The position numbers and the translations under genes are program-made. Shown here piece by piece: positions 1 through 7,171 of a stretch of 12,240 bases of DNA. The notes below the pieces were generated by a model. The model did no database searches, was not told the origin of the DNA, and worked only from the letters and a program-made list of their open reading frames with translations. Position 1 is the stretch's first letter; each line of letters starts with the position of its first letter. This stretch comes from Lachnospiraceae bacterium UBA3863 (GTDB lineage Bacteria; Bacillota; Clostridia; Lachnospirales; Lachnospiraceae): the NCBI GenBank assembly GCA_002392385.1, contig DGGX01000178.1, positions 1-12,240 on the forward strand, given 5' to 3'.

Positions 1-2521
1 GGCCGGTGATGACGTCCACGGAAGGTCTCTGGGTGGCTATGATCAGGTGAATGCCCGCGGCTCTGGCCAGCTGGGCCAGACGGCAGATGGACTTCTCCAC
101 GTCCTGCTTGGCGACCATCATCAGGTCTGCCAGCTCATCCACGATCACTACCAGACGGGGCATCAGTGTATATTCTGTCTCTTCCCCTCTCTTCTGCATC
201 TCCCTGACCGCCGCGTTGTAGCCCTTGAGATTGCGGACCTGGAGCTTGGCGAACTTGTCATAACGGCTGGACATCTCCGCCACTGCCCAGCCCAGGGCGG
301 CCGAAGCCTTCCTGGGGTCGGTCACCACGGGGATCATGAGGTGGGGAATGCCGTTGTAGACACTCAGTTCCACGACCTTGGGGTCGATCATGATCATCTT
401 GACCTCCTCCGGGGAATACTTATAAAGGAGGCTGATGATGATGGTATTGATACAGACGGACTTGCCGCTGCCGGTGGCGCCGGCGATCAGCACATGGGGC
501 ATTCTGGCGATATCCGCCACCACGTTGCGGCCGGTGATATCCTTGCCGACGGCAAAAGCGAGATTGCCGTCGAAGTTCCTGAACTCCTTGCTCTCCAGAA
601 GCTCCCTGAGACCGACCATGCTCTTCTCGGAATTGGAGACCTCGATGCCGATAGCCCTCTTGCCGGGGATCGGGGCTTCGATCCGGAGGAACTCCTTGGC
701 GAGACGCATCTGGATGTCATCGGCCAGCGACACGATCTTCTTGACCTTGACGCCCTGTTCGGGCTGGAGCTCAAACCGGGTCACGGAAGGTCCCTGGCTG
801 ATATTGGTGATGGTCACGTCGATACCGAAGGTCTTCAGGGTCTCGCGAAGCTCCGCCGCAGTGTCACGCAGCTGACGGTCGCTCTCGGGATTCCTGCCGC
901 CGGAGATCCTGGGCAGGAGCTCCGTGGAAGGGAAAACATACTTCCTGCCTTTGGACGCGGCCGGCTTCCTGACGGTACCCGTCTTGCCGGGGCCGCTCTC
1001 TCCGCGGTCTCTGTCCACGGGTACGCCGGCCAGGTCTGTCCCGCCGGGTCTGTTCTCCGGTGTCCTGACCGCAGACGCTGCGGCTTCTGTGCGCACAGCG
1101 GCCTGTACGGAGACAGCCGGAGCGGCCGGTACAGGCTGCGCCGCAGGCATTGGCGTCGGACGCGGGGCAGGCTCCGGGAAGTCCATATCCGGCAGATCTT
1201 CCTCCATGGCGGGAGTCACGCGCACAGGCGCGGGCGTCTCCGTCCTGCGGTGATCCGGTTGGAAAGCAGGTGCCTCCACGGGCATATCGGCCTCTTCCTC
1301 CGTCACCTCTCTGCCGCCCAGGAAATCGCCGCCCGCTCCGAAGCGCTTGACGACTCTTCCGGAGGAGGTGCTCCGGGGCTGAACAGAGATGCTCACTCGA
1401 CGCACCGGTCCCTCCGCGGCATCCTTGCTGGCGCGGATCTCATGCAGTTCATCTGTGCCGGGACGCAGGGGATAAGTGTCCTCCTCAGCCGGTTCGTCCT
1501 CCTCATAGTCCTGCGCGGAAGGACCCGCGACAGGCTTGACCAGTTCTCTGGCGGAGCCTTCATAGCCGAGGCCGAAATCGTCCTCTTCCTCGGGGATCTC
1601 CTCTCCCGCGTAGGCATCGTAAGAAGCCTCCGCCTCGTCAGGCTCGCCCAGGGTCAGATCGTCCAGATTCATGGGATCGCGGGAAGCCCTGAGCATCTCC
1701 TGCTCCCGTCTGGCCTCCGCCGCTTCCCGGCGTCTGCGCCTCTCTTCCTTCCTGCGGGCCTCCTCGGCCTCTTCCACTTCCCGCCGGCGGATCCTTCTCT
1801 CCTCGCTGCGCTGGCGCTGCTCGGCGAGCAGCTGGCGGCCGCGCTCCAGGATACCGGTCTTTTCTTCCTCTATATAGGTCTCTCTCCGGTTCCGGAGGTA
1901 GGCCGTGATGGACCGCTGTGTGAGCAGGATCACGCAGATGGCGCAGATAACCAGGAGGATCAGGATGGTGCCGCCCATCTTCAGGGCATGGTAGAGCATC
2001 CAGGCAAGACCGCCGCCCACGATACCGCCGCCGGTATGCTCCTGGACAGACTGCATATAGACAGCGGATGCCTCAAAGATCTCCGCCCGCATCCTGGCCG
2101 TCATCAGCTCAGCCGCCACGGCCGCGCTGATGAAAAGGACCACCAGAGCGGAGGCCTTGATCCAGACCGTGCCGGAGGACCTGTTGGAAACGATGAAAAG
2201 GACCAGAAGGAAGATACAGAAAGGCAGCGGATAGGCCAGCGCGCCGAACAGGCCGAAGGCGATATCCGCGAAAACACGGCCCACAGGACCCGCCATGCCC
2301 AGCTCCGCAATAAAAAGAAACACCATGCCCGCGATCAGCAGTACGAGCAGGATGTCTCTGCGCAGCTCTGCCGCATGGATCTCTTCTTCGGTCACAGCCG
2401 AAGAAACGGCGGTCTTTCTCCCCGTCGTCCGTGTGCTTTTAACATTTCTGTTTCTTCCGGCGGAAGACGATCTGCTTCTGTTTGTCGTCTTCCTGCCCGC
2501 GCTCGTGCGCTTTCCAGCCAT
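1..2521 (-). CDS. ftsK: FtsK/SpoIIIE-type DNA translocase, C-terminus off the left edge
   Basis: This is a septal double-stranded DNA pump that moves chromosome arms through the closing septum (and into the forespore in spore formers). 840 codons are visible. After a basic Ser/Thr/Arg-rich N-terminus come hydrophobic segments at about residues 56-73, 83-111, 122-140 and 184-201, as expected for the membrane anchor. A long linker (about 205-530) follows: first Arg/Glu-rich and probably helical, then acidic and Pro/Ala-rich. The motor begins near 535, with Walker A GATGSGKS at 681-688, Walker B LVVIVDEL at 790-797, and [12 protein letters not shown] at the edge. The end of the motor and the DNA-reading gamma domain lie outside the window. 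The ATG at 2521 is chosen because AGGAAAGGAA sits 9 nt upstream. Walker A lies near residue 459 in B. subtilis SpoIIIE as I recall it, so this linker is unusually long. FtsK and SpoIIIE cannot be told apart here. Confidence 0.95.
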   Translation of the reverse strand, partial: MAGKRTSAGRKTTNRSRSSSAGRNRNVKSTRTTGRKTAVSSAVTEEEIHAAELRRDILLVLLIAGMVFLFIAELGMAGPVGRVFADIAFGLFGALAYPLPFCIFLLVLFIVSNRSSGTVWIKASALVVLFISAAVAAELMTARMRAEIFEASAVYMQSVQEHTGGGIVGGGLAWMLYHALKMGGTILILLVICAICVILLTQRSITAYLRNRRETYIEEEKTGILERGRQLLAEQRQRSEERRIRRREVEEAEEARRKEERRRRREAAEARREQEMLRASRDPMNLDDLTLGEPDEAEASYDAYAGEEIPEEEDDFGLGYEGSARELVKPVAGPSAQDYEEDEPAEEDTYPLRPGTDELHEIRASKDAAEGPVRRVSISVQPRSTSSGRVVKRFGAGGDFLGGREVTEEEADMPVEAPAFQPDHRRTETPAPVRVTPAMEEDLPDMDFPEPAPRPTPMPAAQPVPAAPAVSVQAAVRTEAAASAVRTPENRPGGTDLAGVPVDRDRGESGPGKTGTVRKPAASKGRKYVFPSTELLPRISGGRNPESDRQLRDTAAELRETLKTFGIDVTITNISQGPSVTRFELQPEQGVKVKKIVSLADDIQMRLAKEFLRIEAPIPGKRAIGIEVSNSEKSMVGLRELLESKEFRNFDGNLAFAVGKDITGRNVVADIARMPHVLIAGATGSGKSVCINTIIISLLYKYSPEEVKMIMIDPKVVELSVYNGIPHLMIPVVTDPRKASAALGWAVAEMSSRYDKFAKLQVRNLKGYNAAVREMQKRGEETEYTLMPRLVVIVDELADLMMVAKQDVEKSICRLAQLARAAGIHLIIATQRPSVDVITG

Positions 2522-2542
2522 GTAACCGTGTTCCTTTCCTGA

Positions 2543-2740
2543 TCACAGATCAAAATCGTCGTCTTCCGGGATCTCCAGATCGAAATCATCCTCCCCGTCA
2601 CCGAAGATCTCGCTGTCAGGCAGATCGAATCCGATGGCGGTGTGCGCTCTCCTCTCCGGCATGGGCAGGGGAATATGCAAAGGACGGCCCCCCGCCGGTG
2701 AGGGGCCGCCGCTGCCCGGTATAAACGGGATCTGTTCCAT
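2543..2740 (-). CDS. possible small acidic protein between yebC and ftsK
   Basis: This is a 65-codon frame that I do not recognise. Its ATG lies 4 nt after the yebC stop, and its TGA lies 21 nt before the ftsK start. The first half is Pro/Gly-rich. The last 29 residues hold 14 Asp/Glu and repeat DDFDL at 51-55 and 61-65, which looks like coding sequence. Against it, no good ribosome binding site precedes the ATG, so translation would depend on coupling to yebC. A GC-only hairpin also lies inside it (2685-2708). The ATG at residue 27 is an alternative start but has no ribosome site either. The yebC-frame-overlapping upstream extension is even less likely. The stretch may instead be an intergenic spacer with a weak terminator. 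Confidence 0.4.
   Translation of the reverse strand: MEQIPFIPGSGGPSPAGGRPLHIPLPMPERRAHTAIGFDLPDSEIFGDGEDDFDLEIPEDDDFDL
2685..2708 (-). terminator. GC-only hairpin downstream of yebC, weak terminator candidate
   Basis: The arms CGGCCCC and GGGGCCG form a 7-bp all-GC stem with a 10-nt loop, 37 nt past the yebC stop. On the minus strand it is followed only by TCCTTTG, a poor U-tract. It could attenuate transcription from yebC into ftsK, or simply be coding sequence of the small ORF. Confidence 0.3.
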
Positions 2741-2744
2741 ATTG

Positions 2745-3482
2745 TCAGTCTTCGGGCTCATCCCAGTTGTGATAGACAGCCTGCACGTCGTCATCCTCGT
2801 CGAGGATGTCCAGGATCCTGCGGGCCTGCTTGATCTGGTTCTCGTCCGTGAGCTTCACATAGTTCTGAGGGATCATGGTCACTTCCGCGGAAGCGGTCTC
2901 GATCCCCTCTGCCTTCAGAGCTTCGGTAACGGCCTCGAAGTCTTCCTCGGCGGTGAGGATCTCAAAGCTGTCCTCCTCCTCCTTGAGGTCCTCGGCGCCG
3001 GCGTCCAGAACGATCATCATGAGATCGTCTGCCGACAGGTCGCACTCCTCGCGGTCGATAATGATCTGTCCCTTCTTGTCGAACATGAAGGAGACACAGC
3101 CCTGGGTGCCGATATTGCCGCTGCCCTTGGCAAAAGCCGCGCGGACGTTGGCGGCTGTCCGGTTCTGGTTGTCCGTCAGCGTGTCCACGATGATGGCCAT
3201 GCCGGCAGGGCCGTAGCCTTCATAGGTGTTGTACTGATAATTGACGTTGCCCACGTCGCCGGCCGCCTTCTTGATGCCCCGGTCGATGGTATCGTTGGGC
3301 ATATTGTTGGCGCGTGCCTTCTGGATCACCTGCGCGAGTTTGAAGTTGTTGGCCGGATCCGGTCCGCCTTCCTTGACAGCCACGGCGATCTCACGGCCGA
3401 TGATGGTGAAGATCTTGCCCTTGGCGGCATCGTTCTTTTCCTTCTTGTGTTTGATATTTGCAAATTTCGAATGACCTGACAT
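2745..3482 (-). CDS. yebC: YebC/TACO1-family protein (YebC type I)
   Basis: This is a cytoplasmic protein of the YebC/PmpR/TACO1 family, 245 residues, the usual length. Older annotation calls the family transcriptional regulators. More recent work on family members links them to translation on the ribosome, including relief of proline-rich stalls. The N-terminus begins MSGHSKFANIKHKK and continues with DAAKGKIF, as in YebC type I; the YeeI-like type II paralogue starts differently. A central NNMPNDTIDRGIKKA segment and the GYGPAGMAIIVD strand are also typical. The C-terminus is acidic (ILDEDDDVQAVYHN). The start is fixed by AAGGAGGT 6 nt upstream of the ATG. The gene has its own promoter overlapping the end of the nnr-alr gene, and no terminator separates the two, so it is probably also read from upstream. 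Confidence 0.96.
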   Translation of the reverse strand: MSGHSKFANIKHKKEKNDAAKGKIFTIIGREIAVAVKEGGPDPANNFKLAQVIQKARANNMPNDTIDRGIKKAAGDVGNVNYQYNTYEGYGPAGMAIIVDTLTDNQNRTAANVRAAFAKGSGNIGTQGCVSFMFDKKGQIIIDREECDLSADDLMMIVLDAGAEDLKEEEDSFEILTAEEDFEAVTEALKAEGIETASAEVTMIPQNYVKLTDENQIKQARRILDILDEDDDVQAVYHNWDEPED

Positions 3483-3518
3483 CCGGGTACCTCCTTCAGC
3501 GTTTCTTTCGCTTGCTAC

Positions 3519-3548
3519 AATATATCATCTGCCGCCCCCAGGCGTCAA
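3519..3548 (-). promoter_or_regulatory. yebC promoter (sigma-A type)
   Basis: On the minus strand TTGACG (3543-3548) is followed after 18 bp by TATATT (3519-3524). Transcription would start near 3512, giving a leader of about 30 nt that carries the AAGGAGGT ribosome site (3489-3496). The -35 box overlaps the TGA of the preceding nnr-alr gene. Confidence 0.65.
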
Positions 3549-6241
3549 ACATAAACGCGCGGCACGCGGCTTCCTATACAGCATACCAGTTCATAATTAA
3601 AGCGTCCCGAGAGCTCTCCCAGGGTCTCCGCCGTGATCAGTTCCGCGCCGTCCCTGCCCAGCAGGGTGACCGTGCTTCCCTCCTGTGCGTCGGGAATGTC
3701 CGTGACGTCCGCCATCAGCTGGTCCATGCAGACCCTGCCCAGGATCGGGGCCCTGCGCCCGGCGATCAGGACATAGCCCCTGCCGGACAGGGACCGGGGA
3801 TAGCCGTCCCCGTATCCCACGGGAATGGTGGCGATCCTTGTCTCCGTCTCTGTGACGTAGGTGCCGCCGTAGCTGACGGCCGTGCCGGAGGGCACCTCCT
3901 TGATATAGACGATCCGGGACTTCCAGGACAGGACCGGCCGCAGGGACAGGCTGGCCGCCGCTTCCATGCGGGCCACCTCCGGGGAGGGCCACAGACCGTA
4001 CTGGGTGATGCCTGCCCTCACGAGCTTCCGGTGGGTGCCGGGCCTCACCAGAATGCCGGCACTGTTGGCTATGTGGGAATGCGGGATATGGATCCCCTCC
4101 GCCTCCAGCTGCCGCAGGAAATTGTCAAAAAGAGCGTACTGTTCCCGGGTATACTGGTCCGTGTCCTCGTCCGCCCTGGCAAAATGACTGAAGATGCCTT
4201 CCACCGACAGGCCGGGCAGTGTGCTGACCCAGCGCACGAAGCGGAGTCCCCGGCTGTCCGGCGTGATGCCGATCCGGCTCATCCCTGTGTCGAGGGCGAT
4301 GTGGATCTTGAGGGTCCTGCCCTCGCTGACGGCAGCCTCCGACAGCTGTCTGGCCATGTCCTCCCTGAAGACAGCGGGCCGGATCTCCAGTCTGACCAGG
4401 TCCCTGTAGCAGTTGGGGAACACATAGCCCAACAGGATCAGGGGCTTTCTGACCCCGGCCTTACGCAGCTCCCGGGCCTCCTCGTAGGTGGCCAGGGCCA
4501 TGCCCTTTACATAGGGCAGCGTCTCCATAAGACGGGCCAGAGGAACGGCGCCGTGACCATAGGCGTCCGTCTTGAGGACGGAAATGATGCCGGCGTCCTC
4601 CGGCAGCAGGGTGTGCATGAGGTCCATGTTGTGCCGGACCGCGGACATGTCCACCTCCGCCCAGGTCCTGCGGGGCATGAAAGGCGCTGCAGCGTCGCGG
4701 ATGTCCCCCGCCAGCATGGCCTGCTGACCGACTCTCGCCGCGGCGGCGTCGCCGGATCTGGCATGGTGGAGGACCGCTGCCGCGGCGGCCCGCACAGGAT
4801 CCGGACAGACGGCCAGGAAGGCGCCGCAGATCCCTGCCAGCACATCGCCGCTGCCGGCCGTGGCCATGCCGCTGTTGCCCAGGGTATTGAGGAAGGCCGG
4901 CCCGCCGTTTCCGTCACAGACCAGGGTCCTTGCGTCCTTGCAGATGACCACACAGCGCGCGGCGGCAGCCAGGGCCCTTGCCTGGGCCTCCGTATCCTGC
5001 CGGCAGACGCTCACGCTGGTGTGCCGCAGGGCGGCGAATTCCGCCAGATGGGGGGTGAGGACCAGGGACAGGTCCTGACGCCTTGCGGCCAGCTTCTTCT
5101 CGTAACCGTCCCAGGAAGCGAGCAGGCGCAGGGCATCGGCGTCCATGACGATCCCCCGCAGTCCCGGCATCTCTTCCGCGCTCCTGAGAAGGGTCTCCAG
5201 AAGAGACATGGCCGCGGCGCTTCTTCCCAGACCGGGGCCGATCACAGCCGTATCCGCCCAGACAAGGGCCTCCCGCAGCTGCAGGGACGCCTGCATGGGA
5301 TCCTCCTCGTCGTAGGTGGTCAGCAGCATCTCCGGCAGTCTCGTCTGTACGATGACACGGTTGCATTCAGGGGTGAAGAGCCGCACCATGCCCGCGCCGG
5401 CCCTGGCGCAGCTCTCCGCGCAGAGAAGAGCCGCTCCGCACATGTTGCGGCTGCCGGCGATCACCAGCACCTTGCCGAAGGTCCCCTTGTGACCGTCCGG
5501 CCTCCGGGGAGGCAGGAGGTCGGCGGCCTTCTCCGTATCATAGGTATACATGCCCGGCACTGTCTCCAGGGACCTCTCTGTGATCCCGATCTGGGCCAGG
5601 GTGAGGCGGCCGCAGTGGGAGGCGCCGGGATAGAGGTAGTGCCCTCTCTTACAGAAGGCGAAGGTCACCGTCTCGTCGCAGTGAGGGGCGCAGCCCAGGA
5701 TGGCTCCCGTATCCGCGCTGACGCCGGAAGGAATATCCACCGCGATCAGACGGCTCCCCCGGCCGCGCAGTTCTTCCATACAGCGCACAGCCTCCGCCGC
5801 CATCCCTTCCAGAGGCCGGGCCAGGCCCGTCCCGAAGAGGGCGTCGATCACCACAGCGGGCGCTGACGCCTGCCGGTCCCTGAGCTCTGCCGTGTCCAGG
5901 ATCTCCACCTGCCGGCCATACTCCGCAAGGATATTGCTCTGGACCTCGAAAAGAGATCCCTCGCGGATGCTGCCCGGCAGACGGATATAGCGGACCTTCC
6001 GGCCCCTGTCTTCCAGTATCCTTCCGGCGGCAAGTCCGTCGGCCCCGTTGTTGCCGGTGCCAGCCATGACCAGGACCTCTGTATCCGTCCCGCCCCCGCC
6101 TGTCTCCTTCAGCGCGGCGTCCGCGGCCTCCGCGACGGCCAGAGCCGCCCTCTCCATCAGAACGACAGCGGGTATTCCGATCACCTGTGAGGTATAGTCG
6201 TCACAGCGTTTCATTTCCCCGGCAGTCAGAAGATATCGCAT
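3545..6241 (-). CDS. nnr-alr: Nnr-Alr fusion: NAD(P)HX epimerase / ADP-dependent NAD(P)HX dehydratase / alanine racemase
   Basis: One uninterrupted 898-codon frame joins two repair activities for hydrated NAD(P)H with the PLP enzyme that makes D-alanine. Residues 1 to about 235 are the YjeF-N epimerase: GTGNNGADG 61-69, IDALFGTGL 132-140, VDIPSGVSADTG 168-179, KRGHYLYPG 198-206. About 236-520 is the ribokinase-like dehydratase: GKVLVIAGS 256-264, IGPGLG 334-339, DADAL 367-371, LTPH 395-398, and GSGDVLAG 463-470 with the likely catalytic D466. From M522 it is alanine racemase: PLP lysine K557 in SVLKTDAYGHG, DTGMSRIG 651-658, R742, catalytic Tyr791 in SYGGTY, GYGDGY 809-814 and CMD 838-840. 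All three domains look complete, with essentially no linker. The first ATG has GGGAGGAG 9 nt upstream. No ribosome site precedes M522. The carbamylated lysine of many Alr proteins is Ala649 here. It lies downstream of rex. Confidence 0.95.
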   Translation of the reverse strand: MRYLLTAGEMKRCDDYTSQVIGIPAVVLMERAALAVAEAADAALKETGGGGTDTEVLVMAGTGNNGADGLAAGRILEDRGRKVRYIRLPGSIREGSLFEVQSNILAEYGRQVEILDTAELRDRQASAPAVVIDALFGTGLARPLEGMAAEAVRCMEELRGRGSRLIAVDIPSGVSADTGAILGCAPHCDETVTFAFCKRGHYLYPGASHCGRLTLAQIGITERSLETVPGMYTYDTEKAADLLPPRRPDGHKGTFGKVLVIAGSRNMCGAALLCAESCARAGAGMVRLFTPECNRVIVQTRLPEMLLTTYDEEDPMQASLQLREALVWADTAVIGPGLGRSAAAMSLLETLLRSAEEMPGLRGIVMDADALRLLASWDGYEKKLAARRQDLSLVLTPHLAEFAALRHTSVSVCRQDTEAQARALAAAARCVVICKDARTLVCDGNGGPAFLNTLGNSGMATAGSGDVLAGICGAFLAVCPDPVRAAAAAVLHHARSGDAAAARVGQQAMLAGDIRDAAAPFMPRRTWAEVDMSAVRHNMDLMHTLLPEDAGIISVLKTDAYGHGAVPLARLMETLPYVKGMALATYEEARELRKAGVRKPLILLGYVFPNCYRDLVRLEIRPAVFREDMARQLSEAAVSEGRTLKIHIALDTGMSRIGITPDSRGLRFVRWVSTLPGLSVEGIFSHFARADEDTDQYTREQYALFDNFLRQLEAEGIHIPHSHIANSAGILVRPGTHRKLVRAGITQYGLWPSPEVARMEAAASLSLRPVLSWKSRIVYIKEVPSGTAVSYGGTYVTETETRIATIPVGYGDGYPRSLSGRGYVLIAGRRAPILGRVCMDQLMADVTDIPDAQEGSTVTLLGRDGAELITAETLGELSGRFNYELVCCIGSRVPRVYV

Positions 6242-6278
6242 GGGCCTTGTCTCCTCCCTTTCTTTCTGTCTGCGTCAG

Positions 6279-6301
6279 AAAAGCCCGCGGCGCGGGCTTT
6301 T
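6279..6301 (-). terminator. hairpin terminator after rex
   Basis: AAAAGCCCGCG and CGCGGGCTTTT flank a single base, so the effective hairpin is about 8-9 bp with a small loop. The minus-strand RNA ends in UUUU, followed by CUG. It lies about 30 nt past the rex stop and only 37 nt before the nnr-alr start. No clear promoter fits in that gap, so it may act as a partial terminator between the two genes. The symmetric sequence could also stop plus-strand transcripts. Confidence 0.7.
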
Positions 6302-6329
6302 CCTCTCCGTCGGGTCCTGTCGGGCCCTC

Positions 6330-6977
6330 TCAGTTGTCTCTCTCGTAGCTGTGGATCTTGTAGGACAGCTTCAGGAGGCTGTCCTGCAGGTGTACGTTCT
6401 CCACCAGCACATTGCCCGGGACCTTCAGATCCACATGGGCAAAATTCCAGATGGCCCGGATGCCGGCCGCGGCCAGTCTCTCCGCCGTGGCCTGTGCCTC
6501 GGTCTTGGGAAGTGTCAGTACGGCGATATCGATATGGTTGTCCCGGATAAACTCCTCCAGCTTCTCCGGAGGAAAAACGCGGATGTCACCGACCGTCCTG
6601 CCCCAGAGGGAGGCATCTGTATCAAAAGCACCCTTGAACAGGAACCCCCGGTTCCTGTACATCATATAGTTGATCAGGGCCTGTCCCAGCTTGCCGGCGC
6701 CCATGACGATCAGGTTGTGCTGCTTGTCCAGTCCGAGGATCTTGCCGATCTCCTCGTGGAGATACTCAACATTGTAGCCATAGCCCTGCTGACCGAAGCC
6801 GCCGAAATTGTTCAGGTCCTGCCGGATCTGCGACGCCGTAACGTTCATCAGACTGCTCAGCTCCTGGGAGGAGATCTTCTCGACACCATCTTCTTTTAAA
6901 ACACCGAGATAGCGAAAATACCGCGGCAATCTGTCGATTACGGCAGGCGATATTTCTCTTTCGTCCATTGCCCTCAT
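6330..6977 (-). CDS. rex: redox-sensing transcriptional repressor Rex
   Basis: Rex is a homodimeric cytoplasmic repressor that binds DNA when NAD+ dominates and lets go when NADH rises. In anaerobes it controls fermentation and NADH-reoxidising genes. The 215 residues match the family length. The winged-helix domain (1-85) contains LPRYFRYL, the recognition segment VTASQIRQDLNNFGGFGQQGYG (46-67) and YNVEYL. The Rossmann domain has GAGKLG at 93-98 (commonly GAGNLG), FDTD 118-121 and GIRAIWNFA 172-180. The C-terminal DSLLKLSY helix is the domain-swapped dimer arm. The ATG at 6977 is preferred because GTGGAG lies 7-8 nt upstream; the in-frame ATG at 6968 has only a purine run that is too close. 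Transcription comes from a consensus promoter divergent from the ABC-F gene. The neighbouring NAD(P)HX repair gene fits a nicotinamide-cofactor theme. Confidence 0.97.
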   Translation of the reverse strand: MRAMDEREISPAVIDRLPRYFRYLGVLKEDGVEKISSQELSSLMNVTASQIRQDLNNFGGFGQQGYGYNVEYLHEEIGKILGLDKQHNLIVMGAGKLGQALINYMMYRNRGFLFKGAFDTDASLWGRTVGDIRVFPPEKLEEFIRDNHIDIAVLTLPKTEAQATAERLAAAGIRAIWNFAHVDLKVPGNVLVENVHLQDSLLKLSYKIHSYERDN

Positions 6978-7040
6978 TCTATAACTCCACTTTCAGTCCA
7001 CTGTACTATAGTTACAAAAAAAGTTCAGAAGTATATGCAC

Positions 7041-7069
7041 ATTATATAGATTTAACCTGTCCGTGTCAA
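7041..7069 (-). promoter_or_regulatory. rex promoter, perfect consensus
   Basis: On the minus strand TTGACA (7064-7069), a 17-bp spacer and TATAAT (7041-7046) match the sigma-A consensus exactly. Transcription should start near 7034, leaving a leader of roughly 57 nt before the rex ATG. Confidence 0.85.
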
Positions 7070-7105
7070 CGAAACAGGGCCCGTCCGGGCATTGTGCATC
7101 CCTAT

Positions 7106-7134
7106 TTGACACGGCCCTGTACAGTCAGTACAAT
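7106..7134 (+). promoter_or_regulatory. ABC-F gene promoter
   Basis: TTGACA (7106-7111), a 17-bp spacer and TACAAT (7129-7134) form a near-consensus sigma-A promoter. Transcription should start near 7141. The leader of about 30 nt holds only the ribosome site GGAGG (7161-7165), too short for the attenuator leaders found upstream of some antibiotic-resistance ABC-F genes. Confidence 0.85.
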
Positions 7135-7171
7135 AACGATTGTCACTCGCAGGAAGTAACGGAGGATCCCC

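Noticed and set aside
47..2542. 831-codon open frame on the plus strand
   Set aside because: It is the exact codon-register complement of ftsK, has no ribosome site, and its translation resembles no protein family. The minus strand carries clear FtsK motifs.
2634..3479. 281-codon open frame on the plus strand opposite yebC
   Set aside because: It is the codon-register complement of a clearly conserved yebC gene.
3545..4678. alr as a separate gene
   Set aside because: There is no stop codon before it, no ribosome site and no promoter at the junction. It is reported as a domain of the fusion instead.
3458..5866. 802-codon open frame on the plus strand
   Set aside because: It is antisense to nnr-alr in codon register, with a His/Gly/Arg-rich composition typical of a shadow frame.
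6966..6968. second ATG of rex as the start
   Set aside because: The only purine run before it is 3-4 nt away, too close. The ATG at 6977 has GTGGAG at proper spacing.
7135..7171. antibiotic-sensing attenuator upstream of the ABC-F gene
   Set aside because: The leader is only about 30 nt and contains no leader peptide or hairpin pair.
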